Shown here: one piece after another, positions 1 through 8,136 of the stretch
Layout: each line of letters opens with the position of its first letter
Numbering within the stretch: position 1 is the stretch's first letter
Assembly (NCBI RefSeq): GCF_016907435.1
Contig: NZ_JAFBBZ010000001.1
Coordinates: forward strand, 558,001 to 622,000
Source: Nocardioides salarius
GTDB taxonomy: Bacteria > Actinomycetota > Actinomycetes > Propionibacteriales > Nocardioidaceae
Reading direction: 5' to 3'
Length of the DNA: 64,000 nt
Position numbers and translations under genes: made by a program
The notes under the pieces: generated by a model
Databases searched by the model: none
Told to the model about the DNA's origin: nothing
The model's input: the letters and a program-made list of their open reading frames with translations, nothing else

Positions 1-817
1 CGACGTCGCGCCCGAAGGTCTCCTGCGCCCCCATCGACCGGTCGGGCTCGCCGCCCCCGAGGCCGAACGCCCCGCTGGAGCCGGCGACCACCTCGCGGCG
101 GTCGTCGCCCCACGCCAGCTCGTGCAGGTGGCGACCGAGGTGGTCGCCGACGGCGCGCTGGAGGGTGCGCACCGGGGTGTGCGCGACGTCGCCGACGGTG
201 ACCAGGCCCAGGCGGTGCAGCATGGCGCGGGTCTTCTCCCCCACCCCGTAGAGCTCGCCGACGTCGAGCGGGTGCAGGAAGGTGGTGATCCCCTCGGGCG
301 GCACCACGACCACACCGTCGGGCTTGGCACGCTTGCTGGCCAGCTTGGCCACCGAGATGGTGGCCGCCACCCCGACCGAGCAGGTGATCGCCTGCTCGTC
401 GTGGATGGTGGCGCGCACCTGCTCGGCGATCTCGGCCGGCGGCCCGAGGCGGCGTACGGACCCGCTGACGTCGAGGAACGCCTCGTCGAGGGAGACCACC
501 TCGACCAGCGGGGTGACCCGGCGGAAGGTCTCGACGACCGCGGTCGAGACCCGGCCGAACAGCTCGTGGTCGGGCGCCACCACCACCGCCTGCGGACACA
601 TCCGCCGGGCCCGGGTGGCCGGCATGCCCGAGCGCACGCCGTGCTCGCGGGCCAGGTAGTTGGCCGAGAGCACGACGCCGCGGTAGCCCCCGCCCACGAT
701 GACCGGCACCTCCCACAGCTCGGGCCGCTCCCGCACCGCCACCGAGGCGTAGAAGGCGTCCATGTCGATGTGGAGGATCGGCGTGGGCTGCTTGATGTGG
801 GCGCCAGCGGAGGTCAT
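1..817 (-). CDS. dinB: DNA polymerase IV (partial, C-terminus outside window)
   Basis: Y-family translesion polymerase that copies past damaged bases. The frame is open at the left edge, so 272 codons are visible and the end of the little finger and the clamp-binding tail are missing. The palm shows HIDMDAFYAS near residue 16 and SLDEAFLD near residue 109, the metal-binding acidic set of the family. ATG at 817 is preceded by GGAGG six bases upstream. It follows the methyltransferase gene on the same strand, and dnaE2 lies 1 kb further upstream, so repair genes cluster here. No LexA box is visible in its upstream gap, which instead holds an inverted repeat. Confidence 0.95.
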   Translation of the reverse strand, partial: MTSAGAHIKQPTPILHIDMDAFYASVAVRERPELWEVPVIVGGGYRGVVLSANYLAREHGVRSGMPATRARRMCPQAVVVAPDHELFGRVSTAVVETFRRVTPLVEVVSLDEAFLDVSGSVRRLGPPAEIAEQVRATIHDEQAITCSVGVAATISVAKLASKRAKPDGVVVVPPEGITTFLHPLDVGELYGVGEKTRAMLHRLGLVTVGDVAHTPVRTLQRAVGDHLGRHLHELAWGDDRREVVAGSSGAFGLGGGEPDRSMGAQETFGRDV

Positions 818-848
818 GCCGATCCTCCACCACAGCACGTGAGAAGAA

Positions 849-912
849 GCCGAGTCGGCGCTACTTCACGGGAGGAGCGAAGCGGGGGAACGTGAAGTAG
901 CGCCGACTCGGC
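849..912. repeat. 22-bp perfect inverted repeat upstream of dinB
   Basis: Left arm 849-870 and right arm 891-912 are perfect reverse complements, separated by a 20-base loop. The right arm begins CGTGAAGTAGCGCCGACTCG. It lies between the methyltransferase stop and the dinB start, where it could act as a terminator or a protein site. The arm core GCGCCGACTCGG also occurs at 1005-1025, and its reverse-complement core GAGTCGGC recurs in the arrays at 31669 and 61097. Confidence 0.85.
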
Positions 913-983
913 GCGCCACGGGCAACCCGCACACGAAGAAGCACCGCGAGCGGAGCGAGCAGGTGCGCACCGCAACCACGGAG

Positions 984-1026
984 CAGGAACTAGCGCCGGC
1001 TCGGCGTGAAGTAGCGCCGACTCGGT
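984..1026 (-). repeat. Two tandem units of the GAGTCGGC repeat family after the methyltransferase stop
   Basis: Read on the minus strand, directly after the methyltransferase stop codon, two units of about 21 bases follow each other. Both match CCGAG(T/C)CGGCGCTA(C/G)TTC. The first repeats the arm of the inverted repeat at 849-912. The second, GGAACTAGCGCCGGCTCGGC on the plus strand, resembles the repeat at 22111-22126. Confidence 0.7.
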
Positions 1027-1030
1027 GCGC

Positions 1031-1765
1031 TCAGCGGGCGAGCACGTGCAGCTGCGTGGCGAGCGGGAGGTACTCGGGACGCGTGGCGACCGCCTGCTCG
1101 AGCTCGACGAGGGCGGCGGTGGAACCGGGCTCGAGGTCGAGCAGGGTGCCGGGGACCAGGTCGGCGAAGACGCGCACGCCGTGGACCTGCTCGACGTGCA
1201 GGTCGGCGGTGGCCAGCAGCGCGACGAGCTCGTCGCTGGTGTAGCGGTGCCCGGCGCGGCCGGGGTCGACGGTGGGCTCGAGCAGCGCGAGCGCCTGGCC
1301 GAAGTGGCCGGCCATGGCGCGGGCCAGCACCGCGGCGTGGCGCTGGGCCACGAGCAGGCTGAGGGTGCCGCCGGGGCGCACGGCCTCGCGGAGCACTCCG
1401 AGGGCGGTGGCGGGGTCGCCGACGTGCTCGAGCACCCCGTGGCACAGCACCAGGTCGGCGCTGTCGGCGCCGGCGACGTCGAGCAGGCTCGAGACCTCGC
1501 CCTGCAGCCCGGCGACCTCGACGCCGCGCTCGCGGGCGCGGCGCCCGAGCGAGGCGAGGGCATCGGGGCTGGGGTCGACGACGGTGACGCGGTGGCCGAG
1601 CTCGGCCACGCGCACGGCGAAGCCGCCGGTGCCGCCGCCGATGTCGAGGACGTCGAGGGGCCCGGACTGCTCGAGCAGCGGGCGCAGGGCGTCCCACACC
1701 ACGGCGGTGCGGGCCGCCGCCCGGCGCTCGCTGGGACGTTCGCTGGGGCGGTCGCTGGCGGACAT
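1031..1765 (-). CDS. Class I SAM-dependent methyltransferase
   Basis: Predicted S-adenosylmethionine methyltransferase of about 244 residues. Motif I, VLDIGGGTGGFA, spans about residues 39-50, followed by the acidic loop VTVVDPSP and the motif-IV-like LVLCHGVLEHV. This pattern is shared by SmtA/UbiE-like enzymes and does not identify the substrate. ATG at 1765 is chosen because a TAGGGT minus-10 box sits seven bases upstream, as in leaderless genes here; longer readings run into the end of dnaE2. It sits between dnaE2 and dinB on the same strand, with its own promoter. Function beyond methyl transfer is unknown. Confidence 0.85.
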   Translation of the reverse strand: MSASDRPSERPSERRAAARTAVVWDALRPLLEQSGPLDVLDIGGGTGGFAVRVAELGHRVTVVDPSPDALASLGRRARERGVEVAGLQGEVSSLLDVAGADSADLVLCHGVLEHVGDPATALGVLREAVRPGGTLSLLVAQRHAAVLARAMAGHFGQALALLEPTVDPGRAGHRYTSDELVALLATADLHVEQVHGVRVFADLVPGTLLDLEPGSTAALVELEQAVATRPEYLPLATQLHVLAR

Positions 1766-1772
1766 GGCACCC

Positions 1773-1778
1773 ACCCTA
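1773..1778 (-). promoter_or_regulatory. Minus-10 box of the methyltransferase (leaderless type)
   Basis: TAGGGT on the minus strand, seven bases before the ATG at 1765. The spacing puts the expected transcription start at or next to the start codon. Confidence 0.6.
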
Positions 1779-1796
1779 GGGCCACGGGCACGCCGA

Positions 1797-4700
1797 TCAT
1801 CCCGGGCTCCCCGGGCTGCGGTGCCACAGCTTGCGTGCCACGTCGCGGGTCTCCTCGCCGGCGGGCTTGATGTCGGCGTACGGCGAGAGCCGGAAGCCGC
1901 TGGAGTGCACCAGCACGCGCCGGCGCCCCATGCCGCCCGCGGCACCCGGCCCGTCGGGGCGCGCCATCACCGGTCGCGGCGCCCGGCTCTGCGCCGCGCC
2001 CTGCCCGGCGAGCTCGACGCCGACGCCGCCGAAGCCCTCGGGCACCACCGCCATCTGCTCGTGCACCGCCTCGATGCCGCCGCGGCGCCACTGCTCGTGC
2101 AGGGCCGGCAGCTCCCAGCAGCCGGTGGCGCGCAGCGAGACCCCGCGGTGGCCGGTGCGGCGCAGCTCGCCGCGCACCACCAGCAGCCAGGAGTGGAAGA
2201 CGGTGGCGGCGTAGGGACCCTGGGCGTCCTCGAAGAAGGTCGCGTCGACCGGCCCGGTGCCGTCGTCGAGGGTCAGGAAGACCACCCGGCGCCCGGAGCG
2301 GATCGGCGGGGTCTGGGTGGCGACCTTGACCCCGGCCACCAGCAGCTCGGCCTTGCTGCGCCGCTGCAGCAGCTGCTCGCTGCGGGTCACCCCGAGCGCG
2401 TCGAGGAAGGGCCCGTAGGTGTCGACGACGTGCCGGCTGGCGTCGAGGCCGAGGATCTCGAGCTCGGCGCGCATCTGCTCCTCGCCGGTCATCTCGGGCA
2501 GGCCCGAGACCCCGCCCTCCCCCGGCGCGTCGCCGAGGTCGAGGCTCAGCTGCACCGAGTCGACCGGGGGCGGCGGTGCGGCGGTGCGGGCCTGGGCCAG
2601 CGAGCGGCCCCACACGCCCTCGCGCACCGGGGCGCCGCGGTCGTCGCGGTAGTCCTCGGCCTGGTCGCCCGGGCGCCGGTCGCGGCGCCGGTCGGTCTCG
2701 GCGGCGCTCTCCCCCGCCTGCGCCCGCTCCCGCACCCCGAGGTCGGTGCTGTTGCGCGCGGCCGCGGCCTCGGCCACCTGGTGAGCACGCGCGGTGGTGC
2801 CGCTCCACGTCTTGCGACCGGCCAGCCCCCGCCCCCGCGAGGCCCGCTCGAGGGCCCGTCCCTGGCGGTCGAGCTCGGCGACCTGCAGCAGCAGGTCGCG
2901 GCGGGTCAGCACCCCCCGGCGGCGTACGTCGCTGCCACCCGCCGACCCGATGCCGTAGGTGCTGTCGAAGGCGCCCGCCAGCACCAGCCGCTCGACCACG
3001 GGGCGCGAGACCCGTGCGCGCTGCCAGAAGTCGGGCAGCGAGTGGTAGGGCCGGGCCGCGACGATGCGCGAGACCTCGGCCTCGCTGATGCCCTTGACCT
3101 CGGCCAGCGCCAGCCGGATGCCCCAGGGGCGGCCGTCGGGGACGTCGGGTCCGGGGTGGGCGCCGGTGGGCTCGACCCGCTCGACGACGTAGGCCTGCTC
3201 GGAGGCGTTGACGTCGAGCCCGAGCACCGCCACGCCGAGGCGGCGGGCGTCCTCGAGGATCAGCCGCTTGGGGTACATCCCCGGGTCGTGGGTCAGCACC
3301 CCGGACAGGAAGTGCGCCGGCCAGTGCGCCTTGAGCCAGGCCGACTGGTAGGTCGGCAGCGCGAACGCCGCCGCGTGGGCCTTGCAGAAGCCGAAGGAGG
3401 CGAAGGCCTCCAGCACGCTCCACACCTCCTCGACCACGGGGAGGGGGTAGCCGCGTCCCAGCGCGCGCGGGAAGAACCAGGCCCGGGTCTGGGCCATCCC
3501 CTCGGCGTCGCCGAGGGCGCGGCGCTTCTCGTCGGCCTCGGCGTAGGAGATGCCGGTGAAGCAGCCGATGATCTCGATGACCTGCTCGTGGAAGACGACC
3601 ACGCCCCGGGTCGGGGCCAGGATCGGGCGCAGGTCGTCGTGGAGGTAGCGCGGCTCGCGCCACCCGTGCTTGACCTCGAGGTAGGGCGTGATCATGTCGC
3701 TCTTGACCGGCCCGGGCCGGAAGAGCGAGATGTCGGTGATGATGTCCTCGAAGGTCTCGATGCCGGACTTGCCGACCAGCTCGCGCTGGCCCGGCGACTC
3801 GATCTGGAAGACCCCGAGGGTGCGCGCCGCCGAGATCATCCGGTAGGTCGCGGGGTCGTCGAAGGGCACCTGCTGGTCGTCCTCGAGGTCGATGCGCACC
3901 CCCTCGGCCCGCTCGATCTCGGTGAGCGCGTGCGCCATCGCCGACTGCATCCGGATGCCGAGCACGTCGAGCTTGAGCAGGCCGAGGTCCTCGACGTCGT
4001 CCTTGTCGAACTGGCTCATCGGGAAGCCGGCGTACGACGCCTCGACGGGGGTGCGGTCGAGCAGGGTCGCGTCGGAGAGCAGTACCCCGCACGGGTGCAC
4101 CGCGACGTGGCGCGGCAGCCCGTCGAGGCGCTCGACGAGCTGGAACATCAGGTCGAGCCGGGCCTCGCCCAGCCCGCTGGCGCGCAGCTCGGGCAGCTCG
4201 GCCAGCGCCGCCCGCGCGTCGCGGGCCCGGATGTGGGGGAAGGCCTTGGCGATCGCGTCGGTCTCGGCCGGCGGCATGCCGAGCGCGGCGCCGACGTCGC
4301 GCACCGCGTGGCGCACCCGGTAGGTGTCCATCATCGAGACGCACACGCAGCGCTCGCCGCCGTAGCGGTCGAGGATGCGCTCGTAGACCTCGGTGCGCCG
4401 GTCGGACTCGACGTCGACGTCGATGTCGGGCAGCGCCTGGCGCAGCGGCGAGAGGAAGCGCTCCATCAGCAGCTGGTGGCGGATCGGGTCGACCCCGGAG
4501 ATGCCGAGCAGGTAGTTGACCAGGCTGCCGGCCCCCGAGCCGCGCGCGGCGACCCGCACCCCCATCTGCTTGACCAGGTCGGTGACGTCGCCGACGGTCA
4601 GGAAGTACGACGCGTAGCCGAGCTCGCCGATCACCGCGAGCTCGTCGTCGAGCCGCTTCCACACCACCGCGAGCCCGCCGCTGCCGTAGCGGTCGCCGAT

Positions 4701-5756
4701 GGCGCCCTCGCAGCGTGCGCGCAGCGCCACGTCGGCGCTGGGGTGGTCGGTGGAGAGGCTGAACTCGGGGAAGTGCACCTCGCCCAGGCCGAGGTCGGCA
4801 CGCGGGTCGAGGGCGCAGCGCTCGGCCAGCGCCCGGGTGCGGGCCAGCAGGCGCAGCGCCTCGCGCCCGGTGCCGGCGCCGGCGCGGGCCACGACCTCGT
4901 GGGCGACCTCGCGCATCTGCGGACCGGACTTCAGGTGCCCCTCGGCGTTGCCGCGGTCGACGTGGCGCCGGTCGAGGGCGACCAGGCGCCGGGCGGCGTC
5001 GAGCACGTCGACGGTGGCGGCGTCGCTGCGATCGGCGTAGCGCACCGCGTTGGTCAGCACCGAGCCCGCGCCGCTCTCCTCGGCCAGGGCGAGCATCCGG
5101 GCGGCATGCCGGGTCGAGCCGGGGCCGTCGCCGGCCAGGCGGTGCGAGACCACCTCGACCTGGAGGTTCTCGCGCGGCACCAGGGCCCGCCAGCGCTCCA
5201 GGGCGGCCCGGGCGTGGTCGCGGCGGCGCACGGCCGCCGCGGCCCCGACCTCGGAGGCGGGGCCGAGCAGCACGACCAGGTCGCCGGAGCCGAGCAGCGC
5301 CGCGACCTCGGGGTCCTCGGGGTCCAGGACCGGGGTGCCGCGCTCGCCGGCGAGGTGGGTGGTCGAGAGCACCCGGCACAGCGCGGCCCAGCCGCCCCGC
5401 CCGCCGCCGGGGCCGGCGGCGTGGGCCAGCAGGGTGACCCGGGGCAGCCGCGGGTCGCGGAAGACGCCGCCCCGCACCGGGGTGCGCCCGCGCCCGGGCA
5501 CCGGCGCCCGGCCCTCGACGGGGGCCGGGCGGTGGGCCAGGTCGACCCCGAGGACCGGGCTGATCCCGGCCTGCAGGCACGCCTTGGCGAACTTCACCGC
5601 ACCGTAGGTGCCGTCGCGGTCGGTCAGCGCCAGCAGGTCCATGCCGAGGTCGGCCGCGCGCTGGACCAGCAGGTGCGGCAGCGAGGCGCCGTGCTGCAGG
5701 GAGTAGCCGGAGGCGACGTGCAGGTGCGGGAACGGGTCGGGCACGGGTCGGTCCAC
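1797..5756 (-). CDS. dnaE2: Error-prone DNA polymerase III alpha subunit
   Basis: C-family polymerase used for damage-induced mutagenesis. The N-terminal PHP domain begins at HLHVASGYS (about residue 11) and continues with LALTDRDG. The palm acidic pair is in DIDVDVES (about 445) and the third acidic residue in LLKLDVLGIR (about 595). OB-fold sequence follows near the C-terminus. At 1319 residues it exceeds the usual roughly 1,050-1,150. The excess is a charged, Arg/Ala-rich linker at about 955-1065 ending in QLSLDL, which resembles a sliding-clamp-binding peptide. GTG at 5756 gives the longest frame. GTG at 5744 has better spacing from GAGAGG and may be the true start. A perfect LexA box lies 35 bases upstream. 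No imuB is seen in the window. Confidence 0.95.
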   Translation of the reverse strand: MDRPVPDPFPHLHVASGYSLQHGASLPHLLVQRAADLGMDLLALTDRDGTYGAVKFAKACLQAGISPVLGVDLAHRPAPVEGRAPVPGRGRTPVRGGVFRDPRLPRVTLLAHAAGPGGGRGGWAALCRVLSTTHLAGERGTPVLDPEDPEVAALLGSGDLVVLLGPASEVGAAAAVRRRDHARAALERWRALVPRENLQVEVVSHRLAGDGPGSTRHAARMLALAEESGAGSVLTNAVRYADRSDAATVDVLDAARRLVALDRRHVDRGNAEGHLKSGPQMREVAHEVVARAGAGTGREALRLLARTRALAERCALDPRADLGLGEVHFPEFSLSTDHPSADVALRARCEGAIGDRYGSGGLAVVWKRLDDELAVIGELGYASYFLTVGDVTDLVKQMGVRVAARGSGAGSLVNYLLGISGVDPIRHQLLMERFLSPLRQALPDIDVDVESDRRTEVYERILDRYGGERCVCVSMMDTYRVRHAVRDVGAALGMPPAETDAIAKAFPHIRARDARAALAELPELRASGLGEARLDLMFQLVERLDGLPRHVAVHPCGVLLSDATLLDRTPVEASYAGFPMSQFDKDDVEDLGLLKLDVLGIRMQSAMAHALTEIERAEGVRIDLEDDQQVPFDDPATYRMISAARTLGVFQIESPGQRELVGKSGIETFEDIITDISLFRPGPVKSDMITPYLEVKHGWREPRYLHDDLRPILAPTRGVVVFHEQVIEIIGCFTGISYAEADEKRRALGDAEGMAQTRAWFFPRALGRGYPLPVVEEVWSVLEAFASFGFCKAHAAAFALPTYQSAWLKAHWPAHFLSGVLTHDPGMYPKRLILEDARRLGVAVLGLDVNASEQAYVVERVEPTGAHPGPDVPDGRPWGIRLALAEVKGISEAEVSRIVAARPYHSLPDFWQRARVSRPVVERLVLAGAFDSTYGIGSAGGSDVRRRGVLTRRDLLLQVAELDRQGRALERASRGRGLAGRKTWSGTTARAHQVAEAAAARNSTDLGVRERAQAGESAAETDRRRDRRPGDQAEDYRDDRGAPVREGVWGRSLAQARTAAPPPPVDSVQLSLDLGDAPGEGGVSGLPEMTGEEQMRAELEILGLDASRHVVDTYGPFLDALGVTRSEQLLQRRSKAELLVAGVKVATQTPPIRSGRRVVFLTLDDGTGPVDATFFEDAQGPYAATVFHSWLLVVRGELRRTGHRGVSLRATGCWELPALHEQWRRGGIEAVHEQMAVVPEGFGGVGVELAGQGAAQSRAPRPVMARPDGPGAAGGMGRRRVLVHSSGFRLSPYADIKPAGEETRDVARKLWHRSPGSPG

Positions 5757-5790
5757 CTCTCGCGTCGGCTCGACCCTGACGACAATCTTC

Positions 5791-5806
5791 TCGAACTCAT
5801 GTTCGA
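5791..5806. promoter_or_regulatory. LexA box (SOS box) of dnaE2
   Basis: TCGAACTCATGTTCGA is a perfect palindrome in both half-sites and fits the actinobacterial LexA consensus TCGAAC-N4-GTTCGA. It lies just upstream of dnaE2, predicting damage induction. Confidence 0.9.
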
Positions 5807-5853
5807 GAAGACGTCCAGCCTAACCCCGCCGCGTCCCCGGCGCCAACCCGCCC

Positions 5854-7077
5854 TCACCAGATCGCGGCGACCCACTCCGGACGGTCGACGAAGGGGTTGC
5901 GGTTGCCCTGCCAGGTCTCGAAGATCGCGTCGTTGCGGGCGCGCTCGAAGGCGTCGGGCGGGTCCTGCTCGTGCCAGCGCAGCAGGGTCGAGAGCCGACC
6001 GAGGTGGCCCAGCGCGTCGAGGTCGCGCCGGCCCACCTGCTCGGAGACCTCGAGGTCGGCGAAGCCGTCGCCGCCCTCGTAGCGCACCGCCATGTAGAGC
6101 ACCATCCGGGCCACGTCGCCCTTCACCGCCTCGCGCGGCTCCCAGGAGTCGGCGTCGCGGTAGGTGTCGGCGGCCTCGCCCTGGGGGCTGCCGCCGTCGT
6201 CGAAGTCGAGGCTGGAGCGGTCGGCGTTGACGCTGACGTCGGCCGGGCGCACGTGGTGCAGGTCGGTGCCGGGGCCCGCGGCGGTGCCGAACCCGCCACG
6301 GCTCTGCGGCCACACGTGCTCGCGGTTCCACTCCTCGGGGTCTCCACCGTTGGCGTCGCCCGGCACGCTGTCGCCGGTGTAGAGCTCGATCACGCGACCG
6401 GGCGCTGCGGGGTCGGCGTCGGTGTCGCGCAGCGCCTCCCACAGCTCGTCGTAGCGCAGCCGCTCGACGTCGGTCGAGACGATCTCGTGCAGCGCGCGAG
6501 CCAGGTCGTCGCCGGAGCGACCCTCGGCGTCGGCGTAGTACTCCTGCACCACCGCGGGCAGGTCGCCGGCGGCGCTCGGGGCCGGGGTCGGTGGCGCGGC
6601 ACCGACGAGCGCGACCGCGTCGACCTGCTTGAGCCCGGCGGCCGAGAAGTACGACGCCCGCTCGCCGCCGAGCACCACCTCCGCACCCAGCAGCTCGGGG
6701 TGCGAGGCCAGGCCCCAGGTGCTGCGCAGCGGGGCGGGCAGCTGGACCAGGAGCATCCGCGCCGGGTCGCGCTCCCCCGGGTCGTCGGCCACCGCGAGCG
6801 CCAGGTCGGAGGAGAAGGGGCCGCGCACCACCTCGCCCGGGGCGACGGGCTGGCCGACCAGGTGCCCCCGCACGCTCAGCGCCGTGCCGTCGGGGCTGGC
6901 CAGCGCCTGCGCGACGGCGGTCGCGCCGGCCGTCGCGACGGGGTCGAGCAACGTGCGCGCCCCGCCCGCGGACCCGGCCTCCTCGGCGGGCTCCTGGCCG
7001 GCGCAGGCCGGGAGCAGCCCCAGGACACCGACGAGGAGGAGGACGCCGAGCCGACGCGGGGCGAGGACGGGAGGCAT
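5854..7077 (-). CDS. Endonuclease I family lipoprotein (secreted nuclease)
   Basis: Predicted exported non-specific nuclease of about 407 residues. A signal sequence ends in lipobox LLPAC with Cys25, so the protein is probably anchored outside the membrane. The N-terminal half resembles an OB-like domain. The C-terminal half carries NREHVWPQSRGG (about residue 250), the catalytic His region of the Endonuclease_1 family, and ends with the family-like YEGGDGFADLE and GNRNPFVDRPEW. ATG at 7077 follows the HEPN gene by 14 bases, so it is likely in the LexA-controlled DUF6504-HEPN transcript. An SOS-linked extracellular nuclease is unusual; read-through from the upstream box is an inference. Confidence 0.85.
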   Translation of the reverse strand: MPPVLAPRRLGVLLLVGVLGLLPACAGQEPAEEAGSAGGARTLLDPVATAGATAVAQALASPDGTALSVRGHLVGQPVAPGEVVRGPFSSDLALAVADDPGERDPARMLLVQLPAPLRSTWGLASHPELLGAEVVLGGERASYFSAAGLKQVDAVALVGAAPPTPAPSAAGDLPAVVQEYYADAEGRSGDDLARALHEIVSTDVERLRYDELWEALRDTDADPAAPGRVIELYTGDSVPGDANGGDPEEWNREHVWPQSRGGFGTAAGPGTDLHHVRPADVSVNADRSSLDFDDGGSPQGEAADTYRDADSWEPREAVKGDVARMVLYMAVRYEGGDGFADLEVSEQVGRRDLDALGHLGRLSTLLRWHEQDPPDAFERARNDAIFETWQGNRNPFVDRPEWVAAIW

Positions 7078-7091
7078 GGGCCCAGCCTGCC

Positions 7092-7547
7092 TCACCCGGC
7101 GCGGGCGATGCGCTCCTGGAGCGGCGGGTGCGGCACCAGCCCCAGGCACTGCTCGACCACGGCGAGGAACCGGTCGGCGTCGCGGACGAGGTCGTCGGCC
7201 TCGCGCTCGGTGACCGCCCGCGAGGAGCCGGCCTCGGCCGCGGCCCGCTTGGCGGCGCCGGCGGAGAAGAACGTGGCCCACTCGGCGAGCTCGGGGGCCA
7301 CCTCGGCCAGCAGCACCCAGGCGTTCTTCTGGGCCCGGCGGCGCGGACCGGCGGGCCGGGCCCGCGCGGAGAGCAGGGCGGCGGCCGAGCGCAGCGCCGA
7401 CACGTGCGCCCCGGCGTAGCGGGCCGGGACCTCGGGGGTGGCCATCGCCTCGCTGAGCGACTCCGCGGCCCGGGCGAGGTAGGAGTGCGTGGTCACCGGC
7501 AGGGCCTGCGGGTGCGGCACGGGCGCGGAGAAGGAGGAGCGGGTCAT
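7092..7547 (-). CDS. SAV_6107-type HEPN domain protein
   Basis: All-helical protein of about 151 residues resembling the SAV_6107 HEPN family of actinobacteria; QKNAWVLLAEVAPELAEWA and EREADDLVRDADRFLAVVE are the most family-like stretches. HEPN proteins are often RNases or nucleotidyltransferase partners, with an R-x(4-6)-H motif; here R43-YAGA-H48 fits the spacing but may be accidental. ATG at 7547 is 13 bases after the DUF6504 stop, indicating co-transcription. The LexA box at 8040 probably controls it. The molecular role is not established. Confidence 0.75.
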   Translation of the reverse strand: MTRSSFSAPVPHPQALPVTTHSYLARAAESLSEAMATPEVPARYAGAHVSALRSAAALLSARARPAGPRRRAQKNAWVLLAEVAPELAEWATFFSAGAAKRAAAEAGSSRAVTEREADDLVRDADRFLAVVEQCLGLVPHPPLQERIARAG

Positions 7548-7560
7548 CACCGGCACCCCG

Positions 7561-7950
7561 TCAGTCCGCGCAGCCGACGAGCAGCCACTGCCCGGCGTCG
7601 ACGTCGAGGGCGAGGTCGAAGACCCCGCCGGCGTCCTCGGCCCCGCGCACCGCGGCACCACGCCCGGCCTCGACGCGCCACAGCGCGCGCTCGGCGAGCA
7701 GCTCCTCGAGCGGGCGGGGGCGGGCCGGCCGCTCGGCGCTCGAGCCGTCGGCGGGCTCCTCGGACCCCAGCACCGCCCGCACGCCGGCGTGGCGCCACCA
7801 CTCCCCGGTCTCCACCCAGTGCTCCAGCACCGAGCGGACCTTCCAGAGCCGCCCGCGCCACAGGAACTGCTCGGGGACCATCGTCTCGGCGCCGGCCAGC
7901 TGGCCGCACCGCACCTCGACGGGCTCGTCGTAGCGTCGCATCAGCTCCAT
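7561..7950 (-). CDS. DUF6504 family protein
   Basis: Small protein of 129 residues with the compact core PEQFLWRGRLWKVRSVLEHWVETGEWW, typical of DUF6504 proteins found beside Y-family polymerase and dnaE2 genes in actinobacteria. ATG at 7950 has GAGAGGTGG just upstream; an upstream in-frame extension to 8082 would translate the operator and is unlikely. It is the first gene after the LexA box at 8040, so SOS control is expected. The biochemical function is unknown; partnership with the mutagenic polymerases is inferred from position. Confidence 0.75.
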   Translation of the reverse strand: MELMRRYDEPVEVRCGQLAGAETMVPEQFLWRGRLWKVRSVLEHWVETGEWWRHAGVRAVLGSEEPADGSSAERPARPRPLEELLAERALWRVEAGRGAAVRGAEDAGGVFDLALDVDAGQWLLVGCAD

Positions 7951-8039
7951 CACTGCCACCTCTCCGGCGCGCCGGGCGCCAGGTCCGCCTGGAGCCCCCA
8001 GCGGAGGCGGGGTCGAGGTCGCCCCCGCCGGGAGCATGT

Positions 8040-8055
8040 TCGAATCTGTGTTCGA
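8040..8055. promoter_or_regulatory. Second LexA box, upstream of DUF6504-HEPN-nuclease
   Basis: TCGAATCTGTGTTCGA matches TCGAAC-N4-GTTCGA with one change (C to T at position 6). It lies 90 bases upstream of the DUF6504 start in a 186-base gap with no other gene. Confidence 0.8.
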
Positions 8056-8136
8056 ACTTGTTCCCAAGGTACACGCCCCCACCGACAGTGGGTCAAGGAT
8101 CGTGGCGGGGCCCTGTGGAGGAGCGCCGCCGACGGC

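Noticed and set aside
1272..6230. Very long plus-strand open frame (about 1,650 codons) opposite dnaE2
   Set aside because: It is the GC-driven mirror of dnaE2, with no domain, no ribosome site and shadow composition rich in Arg, Gly and His. Similar mirrors at 13652-14818, 17252-20131, 41613-43874, 44522-47089, 47239-49629 and 57433-60399 were rejected for the same reason.
7951..8082. Longer N-terminus for the DUF6504 protein, starting at 8082
   Set aside because: It would translate the LexA box and low-complexity Gly/Pro codons; ATG 7950 has a good ribosome site.
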